Positions 35,501 to 47,500 of a stretch of DNA of 64,000 nt are shown piece by piece. Source of the stretch: Diploptera punctata (lineage: Eukaryota > Arthropoda > Insecta > Blattodea > Blaberidae); contig JASPKZ010002332.1 of NCBI GenBank assembly GCA_030220185.1, positions 434,001-498,000 on the forward strand, written 5' to 3'. Below the pieces are notes generated by a model that saw only the letters and a program-made list of their open reading frames with translations, searched no databases and was not told where the DNA came from. Made by a program: the position numbers and the translations under genes. Each line of letters starts with the position of its first letter. The first letter of the stretch is position 1.

Positions 35501-38500
35501 AAATTGAAAAATCTGCAATTGCTGCTCATGTTTGGTCTGAAAAACATAATATAAATTCAGACACTAAATTATTAAAACAGTTAGAAAATACAAAAGAGCT
35601 GACTATTTGGGAAAAAATTTATATTCAGAAGAACAGAAACAGAGTTATGAATTTTGATATTCCGATGGAGGGTGACCTTGTTTGGAGGTTCTTTGGCCAA
35701 CCACAGGATGGAGCTGACATCGACATCCAGGTGGTGCAACATAATGCAAACATAAATAAAACCAGTCTGGGAAAGCTGACGATAAAACAGAATTGTTTTG
35801 AACATGTCCAAGAACAAATCAACATTAAATATTGAGGTAAGATGTCCAGACCAAAAATAATATAATTACCAGATAACATATGTACTGCAAAGAAATTCAA
35901 AATTAAAATTTTTAATCTTGCTATGTATTGAAACTGATCTGCTGGTCAGGAGGCAGATTCACTAACACCCAAGAAAGCACTAAATTGTATAAAGATACTT
36001 GTATAAAATTTGTCCTTTTTTTTTTTTAGAATTCCCAAACCAAAGGGAATGATAAAACCTCAAAACTTTCAAATGTACCAAATCTTAAATATAGTATTTT
36101 TTCTGCCCTAGGGCAGGTCCTTCACTGCAATCATAACATTTTCATGCCATGCTTTACAATTTTACTAGGGAATTATAGATGTGGTAGCTTCCTGTCATTT
36201 TCCACAACGCGGGCCACAAAACTTCCTAACATTTGTCTTACAGGTGAGGAAAACACCAGAAGAAAACCTCACCCAAGAAGCTTAAACTGACCGTGGATCG
36301 AACCCCAGGCCCACTGCATGATAAGACAGCATGCTACCTCAAGATCACAGATGTGTGTATAAATTGAAAATAATGTAGTAATATAACTTCAACCCTCAAG
36401 ATAATATTAGCATTCAAGTAACTGATCTGTTTTATTTCTTTACCATTTTTTCACTTTACCTAAGCATATATAGTAGCAATAATACAAAATACATACATTC
36501 AGCTATTAACAATTAACAGATATTGAATATATATGTAATATTTATTTTATCTTTTTTTTGTGTAGTGCAACCAGGTTGTCTTTATATGACATTTCTGGCT
36601 TTCTCCCCTGACATTGGCAGAATTGTAATCCATTTCTTAGGTTGGGGCACCTGGAAGGTAGAGTTATGTTACCCCAATGATGTGATGGGTGATTAACCCA
36701 ATGGACTCTTATTTAAATGCCTGCTAACTTTCCCCTCCACTCAGATTTAAATGGCCACAGAAGACAGGAGGTGCCGTGCTCTTTACATGCAAAACAAAAA
36801 ATGCTCATAGAATGGAATTTAATAAATATTTTTCTTTAGACATTTTAGTGAAGGCTTCTGAATAATTGTGCTTGCCTAAAGCGATATTTTGGTGTGGTAA
36901 ATCTCGAAACATTCCGGGACATGAAGTGGAACTTTACACTTTTTGCACTGAAATGTAGTTTTACTTTTTTTGTTCACACATTTGTAGGGTTTATTTTTAT
37001 TGTCTGTGCTGGGGATATACAATGGAAAGTGAGCCCAGTTCCTTGCCTGTAACCTGACAGGGGTTGTACTTGACGATGGGTGGCCTCTCACATTGTAGGA
37101 TGGCAGCTGAATTGTTTTCAATAACTGCTTGGCGACAGCTATTCTGAAGGTCGAATATGCTGTCTTGCGATCTATGAAATTATTGTAGATCACAAAAGAG
37201 TTAAACATAAATATGTCCAGCAAATAGAAAAATAATTTTCTGTATCCTTTCACAGTGCAACGCAATATAGGGGAAAGGGCAGTGATCTGGTCTTGCAAGT
37301 CAACGCCTTGCATCCTGGTACTTCAGGCAGAGTCTTCTTTTTTTTTTATTTCTCCCTAGGTCTTTGCCCTTTTACTCTCCTCAGTTTTCCTGTCGGTGCT
37401 CTGTCTAATGTTTCGAGGACAAAACTCTCTAATAAACTCAGAATTCCGTCACGATCATCACTAACACCCTCTTAGACGCCATTTCAAAGACTTAGCACTA
37501 CATATTTCTTCTATATATTTCCAACAAACAGACAGCTTATAATTTCACAAATTCTTACAAAAAAGCGGGTCGTCCAAAATGCTTTCTCTCAGGAACCTAG
37601 CAAAGCTAACACATTAGACATCTATGGGGTACTTTGGAAGTTATTGCAAAATATATGAGCTCGTGCACTTGACGTGAATGTCACGTCATTCGAAGACTGG
37701 GCCTCACTAGAGCACGCGTGAACGTCACGTCATATGAGTTGAATGGGTAATGATAATGAAGCACCAGGAGAATTCTTAACTTAAACTTAACCTAAATTCC
37801 AGTCCATGGGCAACCAAGGAATAACTCCCTTTAAGAAAAATTCCATAGTTTAACACGGAATTGAACCTGGGACCTCACGAACTATAGTCGAAACCTAAAA
37901 TTATTAAAATTCATCGGAGAACATATTGTTTAAACAACTCACCTCATAGGATTCATGCTTCCATGATATCGCGATTTAAAACATAATCATGTTCATCGCA
38001 GCCATAACTCCGACTGATGAAATTGGCAGCACTAAAATTATGTACAGTATTTTTTTAAGCATTAAAACCAATGCAATTCTTGTGACATTGACAAAATCTT
38101 ATATTAGCTGGTGACAGCAGTGACAATGGCAGTGGTGAAGGAGGAGGTGGAGTGGTGATGGTGGTTGTTGAAGTGGGGCCGTAGGTGGTGCTGGTGTCAG
38201 TGACAAAGGTTATAGGGGTGTTGGTGGCAGAAGTGGTGACAGTAGAGGTGAAAGTATACTGCAGCCACTGATTCTCCAGCCTTGACTTTTCACGACAGTG
38301 TTGCCGATATGGATATTCAGTGGGAGTGGCCGCTTTATGTATGCGGTTAGCAGACATACAGCTGACAACATCTCAGCAATTTCAAACCTTACCAGTGCAC
38401 TATACTTGCATCAAGAGCAGTGATTGGTCGTGGCAGACATCTACTCCCATACAAACCATATCCTTATTGGCAGTAGAGGGCGAATTCTCCCTTTACCCCT

Positions 38501-41500
38501 CGCATAACCTAAACTTCAAAGCCAGAGATACGATGGCTCGGGTATAGTAGTGGCTAAGGTAGAAGTGGTATAGTGACAGCAGGGGAGGTGATAGTGCTGC
38601 CAGAAGCAGAGACACTAGTGGTGGCTCTAGCAGCAGCAATAGTAACAGTAGTAGTAGCAAGATTTCATTTGATTCTCTTTAACAACTTTGGTCATTAGTG
38701 TCTCAATTAAAAGCTAGATGCGAAAAGTCGGCCAAATTTTGCTCAGATGCCTCTTATTCAAGGACTTGAGAATGTATGTGCCATAGTCTACAACATAGGA
38801 CCCATGGCTTTTTTATTTCCTTTCCATAGAAAGAGATTTTTAGGATTTATATATCCTAAAAAACCATTGATATTGGCTCTGTTTGAATGTATGAACTTCT
38901 GAACTAGTCGACTGAGCCAATGATATATATAATACAAGTACTTAATGCAAACAGACCTGGTATCGTAATGAGTCAGCACACGAATTACAAAGACAGAGAT
39001 GTCTGCAGGGTAGTATCAAAGTGTCTCTCACATCACACATGCAGATAACACATTCAGAACCATTGTCTTCAGTGTCTCATCTCCAGCTCCCTGAAACATT
39101 ACATTAACTTAATTAATATGATTAAAAACAAGTGATATTAGTGTTCAAGACTCATCATTGACAAATCCGTAAGAGTAGCCAAGATGGCCAGGGCTTTTAA
39201 TAGAATTTTGCTTTCAAAATCCAATAACCAAAGCGCATTCTCTTGTGTTCAAATTTTGGTGCAGATATGTGGACGATGTTGTTGCTATAGTTAAAGAAAA
39301 ACACATAGAAGATACTAATTATTTCACGTTGATTATTTTGACTCACCTCATATTTATCGATTTTTATGCAGACCAGGTTTCGTCGCTTTTGTGCAACACC
39401 TGATCTGCATAAAAATCAAGAAATATGAGGTGAGTCAAAATAACCAACTCAAAATAATTAAAAGAAACCTCATAGTGTTATTTCCTACAATATTAAACAC
39501 ATAAGATACCTTAAAACTCTTAAATATACAGAATAAAACAGAAATGAACAAACAATTACCATTTTTAGATCTGAAATTACATAGAAATGAGGAAAATATG
39601 AAAATAGAATTTAGCATTCACAGAAAAGAAACACATACAGATAACTATATTAAATCAACAGGTTTCAACCATATTTCACACAAATTGGCAGTCTTCAACA
39701 AACTAGTACATAGATTAGTAAATATACCCATGAACAGAAAAAAATACGAGTTAGAGAAAAACACATAACTGAGGTTGCAAAAGAAAATGGTTTCGAGGTA
39801 AAAATGACACACAACAAAAAATTGAGATTTACAAGAAACAACAATTGAGGAACGAAAGCACACTTCAGATAGAAAAACCAAAAGAAAAGAAATACAGGAA
39901 ATTCACATATCACCCTTGTGCACACAATAAATTTCAAAAGATTTTTTTTAAAATTTAATATAAATTTAGCACCAAAGAATGATTATAGTTCAAAAATGGT
40001 GTGAAGTAGCTTCTCTCCAAGAGTCTGGTATAGTGTGCTCATGCCGAATGGAGTTTAAAAGTGAGAGAAGCAGCTGTAGTCCAGAAGGCTCTTCAGCATA
40101 CATCGCTGAAAAGGCTTATGATACAAATTAGAAGTTAGCATGAATCGAATCAGGATCCAGAGCAGTACTTTGATCCAAACAGGAAAAGATTATAGATCTA
40201 ATGAAGTAAAAGGTAGATTGCAATAAGCAGATTGCACAGCAGAGGAATTGAGGATTTTACCTTCTACTTGTATCTTCAAAGTTTGAAAAGCTACACCATA
40301 GTGGTCTAAACTACATTTTCATAATAAGTTGCCAGAAATTAACATCGGCATCCAATGCTGTTTAAATTGATCCATTAAACAATTAATCCAAAAATTTTAC
40401 TCCTTTGATTTTCTGAACATTCTTTAGTGGATGTGCGCTGGTTAAGAGTTGATCACTTTTTATTGTCTCTAATAGAACACTTAGATAGTTGATAAAATTT
40501 TCCACATTGGCAGCATTGGAGCACACTCAAAGTTCTTTTCCTGGCACATATTGCCATTGCACAATCAGAGCTGGAGGGTGATGTGCAATTCCTGTGAATT
40601 TTGGGACTTGCACAATCTTAATTTCATCAAGTAATTGGAACGTGATGTGCACTATGAGCATGGGGACCATCTTTTTTTATCTCTATTATTCTTCTTCTTC
40701 TTCTTTCCAAGTATTAGGCCAAGGCCTGTTATGATACTATAGAAAATTTTCCCTCCAGCGTTTCATAGGACGGCCCAGAGATCTTTGTCGGGTATATAAT
40801 TATAAACAGCTTTGGGGATCCGATTTGAACTCATTCTTTAAGATGGTGTTTCCAATTTAGTTGGTAATATCATGAAGTTGAAAGAGTGATTTGGTAGAAA
40901 ATATATCTCCTGAAGACATGAAAATAAAGCTTTGCGTTGATAAAAGTTTGAAATCTTCTATACGGGAGCAAAGACCATTTAGATTCCAAGTCTGAAAACC
41001 ATGAGAAAGCAAAATCAATAATGTCATCTTCTATGAACTCTGTGTTTCTTTTTCCCAAGATTTCACTTGAACTTGCCCTTAATATTGCCTGAAACATCAG
41101 GATCACTATAAGATCACTGAAAAGTGTGATTTTGAATGTATTTTGTATGAAGGTTTGTTAACCTTGATGGAGAGTCACTTTTTTTAGAATCTGAGAAGAA
41201 CCTACGTACGAACTGCTCCATCCGAGTTAGGAACAAGAGATCCCATGTCATGATGTTTTTATTATTGATTTAACATTTCTCACTGAAAGATAAATTATAT
41301 TTGAAGAGAAAAATTTTCGCCTAGACCGAGACTCGAACCCGGGACCTTTGGCTTGCCGGACCAAATGCTCTACCAACTGAGCTACCGAGAAATGTTAAAT
41401 CAATAATAAAAACATCATTAGAAACCTTACTAGCTTTATAAAGTAATGTTAAATTCCCAATAAATGTCTTCTTAACTAAGAAGCCGCCATTTGCAAAGAT

Positions 41501-44500
41501 AGAAGCAATGGTTTCAAAAGCATTTGGCAAGAGGGAATTACAACGTATATAAGAGAAAAATTTGCATCTAGATCGCAACTCGACTCGGTAGCTCAGTTGG
41601 TAGAGCATTTGGCCCGGCAAGTCAAGGTCCCGGGTTCGAGTCTCGGTCTAGACGAAAAATTTTCTCTTCAAATATATCCCATGTCATGTTTATTCACAGG
41701 TGGAACAAAAATCTCAAAATGGGTAGCCCCACTGATTGGTTCTCTATTGATGGTTATTCTATTGAAGATGATGACATTCAACAGTTTGCCCTGATATTTA
41801 CTAGTCTGTGGTAAAAATATGCCTAAAAAATCCTAATTATAGAAGCAACAGTACAATGTAATCAACATAATCCAACTGTGTGTTATGCTTGATATTGATG
41901 CCATGCTTCTAGAAAAGAAATTTTATAAACTATTTTAATTTTTTAAACTTCTTTTTCCCATTTTGAACTTAGGACAGCATCTAAAATTAGAGACATGAGC
42001 TCCCTAACAGCAGACACTGAAGAAGATCATGCCTGGCAAGGAAGACCATGCTTCTTTTATCTACAATTTGGTAGACTACAATGACATATAGTGCTCTAGG
42101 GTGGGTTGAGATTTGGCAGAACAACAGATCTGAAACAAACTTAACACTTGATGTTTTTATTATTCATTTTATTCATTGCAAACATCTCAATGATTTATCA
42201 AACACTTTAAGATTGAAAAATCCACAATTAATCTGTTCAGGAAGTGTTACCTTATTGATAAAGATCCGTGAAATTTGCGAGTCACGATAACGCAAAATAC
42301 ACTAATTTTGTTATTTTCTTGTACAATTTCTTAACTCCACTTCCTGTAACCTCAAAAAAAAAGCATTTATGAATTGCAATATAACACAAAATCTTACATT
42401 AACGCGAAATAACACCAAGATTTAAAATTTTCAATGAATTCCGGAGATTTTTTGTTCTATTCGCGAAAATTTCATAATGTATTTTTAAACACTGTTTTCG
42501 AATTCCATCTTCTTTTTAACTGCCATATCTGCTTCCTCCATGCACTCTTGCAAAGGAAAATGGTTGCAAAGTGTTCACAACATAGAGGTAATATTTTCTG
42601 TCCTTCTCATGCTCAAATATGGTCTCTCCATTGTTTTAAGTTCTATAGCCAATATGAATTCCAAGAAATACGAATTATATTAACATGTAAGGTAAGTTTT
42701 CCCCCTAAATTTTTGCAGACATAATCATCAATTTTATATCAATCATTATTAAGTAATGGTATGTTCAAATCTGAAGAAAATATTCTTTTTTAAGTATAAG
42801 CAAGCTAAAAGTTGACGTTAAACTACTGGATATATCATTCTTATTGGGTTTAATATACTAAACTAGGATTAAAAAGATTCAAATTTACATTTTTTTAGAA
42901 TAACACCGCCAAATTTCCAATAACATCGAAATCTTGAAATTTTAAAACAAATTTTCCCTAAAAATAAAACCACTTTCACAGATCTCGACTTATTGAATGT
43001 CAAAACCAGAGTTTATGATGAGATACATTTTCTATTGACCTTCCAATGCAATCCATGTATATTAACTATGCCTTTGAGTTTCAAAAAAAAGAAGTTCATC
43101 TTCTGACTTCTTGACAAAATTATCAAGGCACAGAACTCCTCAGCAGTTTCAAGTTTTGTGTAGGCACACCTCAACTTGAAGACAAAATCTTCATAATTTG
43201 GTAATAGGTATGAATTTTCCAGTAACAAAATTCAATTTCTTTATATGTTAATTGATTATACTTACCGATGTAATTTTCCAAATCTCTTGTAAATTTATAT
43301 CTATGAACACTCATCTCATATTTATAGATTTCTTGAAGACTAGTTTTGATACATTATGTATCATTATCAATTCTTTCTAACTGTTGAATCGGCAGTTGGC
43401 GATCCTGTAGGTTGATTTCTGTTCCCTCTATTGGATTGCCAACTGCCGATTCAACAGTTAAAAAGAAGTGATAATGATATGCAACATAATGAAACTAGTC
43501 TTCAAAAATCTACAAATATGAGGTGAGTGGTGAAAATTTCTAACTCTATATATTAATTAAAATAAACCTCATAGTACCACTTCCTTTAAATATTAAATAT
43601 ATGTCCTATTTGAAGAACATACATTGTTGAATAAGGTTATTCAAAACCAAACAGTAAATTGTGATTCAAGTTTTAAAAAGTACCAAATACTATTGAAGAG
43701 AAGTACCCAGCAATTTTCAAAGGTGTTTCAGAAGACTGACGTTTTATGTACCAACATTTCTAAAATGGTTAAGCTTGCTGTGTCTTTGTCTGGAACATCT
43801 GTTCTAATTGAGAGAGTATTTTTCAAATATGAGAAATATTTTATTTGCAGAAAGAGAAGACTTCTGGTATCATCAGTAAAACATCTGTTGAATATTAAAA
43901 TTAATTCAGAACTTTTACAATGTGAATTTTATGTTATTAATATAAATAGCCATTTCTGGAAAAAAAAAAGAAAAAAAAGTAATGTCTAGTAAAAAGTATA
44001 ACTGAATCAGAAAAGAGTGGTTTCCTAAACATAGAAAATTATTTGAAGAATGTACCTTGTTATTATCATTGTTCTTGTTTTCTATACCATAAATTTCCTG
44101 AAGGAGGTAGCAAAGTCCATCTACAAATAACTTCTGTTTCAATGCTTTGAGAACATATGTCCCATCAGAATGTCTGTCTACTACTGCTATTGTTGTATGA
44201 GACTGTCGAGGTTCTGAAAAATCAAAACATATTCCAATTAAATTATTTTTAGTCTGTTCATCTTACCTCAATATTATTGTTGATTGTTGTTCAACATGTT
44301 TTGATTATATCATAATCATCATCAGCATCTTGCCAATGGTAAATTTGGTTTAGTTTTTTTAGGAAGTAACACTACGAGGTTTCTTTAATAACCTTAAAGA
44401 ATTGGAAAATTAACACCTCACCTCATTCTGAAACATGTTCTCAAGAAGTCTACTAATTATGAGGTGTTAATTTTCTAATTCTTTAAGATTATTGGTTTAG

Positions 44501-47500
44501 TTTGTTAAAAAGGCAATAAAACAAGGAACTTCCATAAACAGTTCATTAAGTTTAGAATTAACAAATCAGATTAGAGAGATTGAAAATTCAAATGATATCT
44601 TCAAAATTGCAATAGAAAGTGCTATTTCTTTTTACAGTTAGATAGGATAAAGCAAGTGAGAAATATTGTTTATTTTTTATTATTTCACTCACCTCATACT
44701 TCATAGTGTTATTTCCTATCTACATAACTTAATAAAGTTGGCTATCAAGTCATAGGAAAACAAGATATGAAGTATGAGGTGAGTGAAATAATAAAAAATA
44801 AACAATATTAAAAAACCTCATAGTGTTATTTCCTATCTACATAACTTAAGTGAGAAATAGTTTTCTATTTACTACAAATATATAAAAATTTATTCAAATG
44901 TATTAATATTTTTGGAAATAAATATATTAATATTAATACATTTTAATAAATTTTATATATTTGTAGTAAATAGAAAACTATATCATACTTACTTTATCCT
45001 ATCTAACTGTAAAAAGAAATAGCACTTTCTATTGCAATTTTGAAATATCATTTGAATTTTCAATTTTTGGAAATAGAATATAATTTTAAAATATCAAAAG
45101 GAAAAAAACGAAAATAATTTCATTTTGGGGAAGTGACCATATAAGATCAAAAATCATAATAGACAACAAACCTCTTGAACAGTTTTAATTATTTGGGTTG
45201 TAATTTTACTATAAACACAAAAACTGAAAGAGACGTAAATGTGAAACTGTCAAGATTTCAAATCGTATGTGGAACTATACATAGAACATTAAAAAACAAA
45301 ACAAGAAGAGATACTAGATTGAATTTTTATAAAACATTGGCAGTTCTTGCATTACTTTATAGGAGTGAAACTTGGGTAATGACCAAATAATTACATAGTA
45401 GAATACAAAGCGTAGAAATGAACTTCCTTAGAAGAACAAAAGGCTGCACAAGAATGGATCGGATAAAGAATGAAGATATAAGAACAGAGTTAAATATATA
45501 TATACATATATCCACTGAATGATAAAATCAAAGAATATAGAGAAAAATGGTTTAGACATGTAGAAAGAATGAACGTAACAAGATTACCAAAAGCAGCAAT
45601 TAACTACAAGCCAAGAGGTTCAAGGAACGTAGGAAGGCCAGTGAAAAGATGGACAACAACTGTGAGGCAGAACAGTCATTTTGCCTAGCCCGTGAAATGA
45701 AAAAGATGATTTTTGGAAATATTATACATAAAACGTCCACTGCTGTGGTCTCGAGGTAGCATGCTGCCTTGTCACGTAGCATGCCCAGGTTCGATCCCTG
45801 GTCGGGGCAGTTTTTCTGGGTGAGGTTTTTTATCAGGGTTTTTCCTCACCTGTAAGATGAATGTCAGGAAAACTTTAAGGCCCAAACGGTCCCTGAAATC
45901 ATATGGCCATCATCATCATCCTTATCATCATCATCTTCACCGGTGTAGAAAGCAACGGGAAGCTACCACACCTACAATTCCCTACTAAGCTGCAAGCATA
46001 GCATGAAAATGCTATGATCGCAGTGAAGGACCTGCCTTTGGGCAGAATTACTTATGGATGGATACATAAAACAAGCAGAGAGATAACTCCATCCTTTTAG
46101 GCCTTGCCGCACCATGGAATTGCACTGCATGTTCTAACACAAGCACTGAAGAAAAAACATTTTAGAGTATCTGGTTATTGTCATTATATTACAATTTTTT
46201 AAACATTGATAACAATTTTTAATTTAATTCTTGACTGATAATCTGTTTATTTAATATGAGATGAGTTTTATAAATAATATATAATTTTCAGATATTGTTT
46301 TACTTCAGTGTCATTTATTATGACAATTTAACAAATAATGTTATTATTCAAATCAAGTTTGGCTATGTGAACAGGTTTGAGGTTCTAGTTACATAAATTG
46401 AAGTTACACTTCTTGATTATCAATGTTTTTATTATTAATTTCATACATCTCAATGATGGATAAATCATATTTGAAGAGAAAAATTATACGCTCAGACCGG
46501 GACTTGAACCCGGGACCCTTGGTTCTCTAGACCAAGTGCTCTACCATCTGAGCTACCTGAGCAAGTACCGATCTAAACGCTAATTTTTCTCTATATACTT
46601 TGTAATTCCCGCCCACCAAATGCTATGAAGCCTTTACTTCTATCTTTGCAAATGGTGGCTCCTATATTAAGAAGACATATTTGGGTATTATACATTACAT
46701 TATAAATGTCAGTACGGCTTTTTTCGATGTTTTTATTATTAATTTCATACATCTCAAAGATGGATAAATCATATTTGAAGAGAAAAATTATATGCTCAGA
46801 CCGGGACTTGAACCCGGGACCCTTGGTTCTCTAGACCAAGTGCTCTACCATCTGAGCTACCTGAGCAAGTACCGATCTAAACGCTAATTTTTCTTTATAT
46901 ACTTTGTAATTCCCGCCCACCAAATGCTATGAAGCCTTTACTTCTATCTTTGCAAATGGTGGCTCCTATATTAAGAAGACATATTTGGGAATTATACATT
47001 ACATTATAAATGCCAGTACGGCTTTTTTCAATGTTTTTATTATTAATTTCATACATCTCAATGATGGATAAATCATATTTGAAGAGAAAAATTATATGCT
47101 CAGACCGGGACTTGAACCTGGGACCCTTGGTTCTCTAGACCAAGTGCTCTACCATCTGAGCTACCTGAGCAAGTACCGATCCAAACGCAAATTTTTCTCT
47201 ATATACTTTGTAATTCCCACCCACCAAATGCTATGAAGCCTTTACTTCTATCTTTTCAAATGGTGGCTCCTATATTAAGAAGACATATTTGGGATTATAC
47301 ATTACATTATAAATGCCAGTACGGCTTTTTTCGATGTTTTTATTATTAATTTCATACATCTCAATGATGGATAAATCATTATGTTTTAATTTTAATATGC
47401 TATATGAAAAATTCTTATGAACAATCATTATGCAAGGTCTACAAGCTTTCCAAATTATATTGAACTTTTATAGGAATAAATCACTACGAGGTTTAATTTA

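Larger units (their letters stand above)
41253..41675. repeat. tRNA-bearing inverted element A6
   Basis: A minus head at 41319-41388 runs straight into an inverted unit ending with a plus head at 41582-41653. Flanked by a perfect 13-bp duplication, ATCCCATGTCATG, at 41240-41252 and 41676-41688. The left terminus is the constant one, 66 nt from the head. Confidence 0.88.
46422..47386 (-). repeat. tRNA-bearing direct tandem array A7
   Basis: Three full units with heads exactly 304 bp apart (46490, 46794, 47098) plus the start of a fourth, all in minus orientation and without the inversion seen elsewhere. The left end is the constant terminus, 68 nt from the first head. The right end stops at GGATAAATCAT. 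No convincing direct repeat. Confidence 0.85.

Noticed and set aside
35362..35835. GIY-YIG open frame as a host DNA-repair gene
   Set aside because: It lies in a 5'-truncated PLE with target duplications, and other copies in the window have the same sequence with breaks.
38055..38357. Thr/Pro-rich minus-strand frame as a secreted protein
   Set aside because: The frame is a by-product of degenerate GGT/GTG trinucleotide repeats; no signal peptide and no family resemblance.
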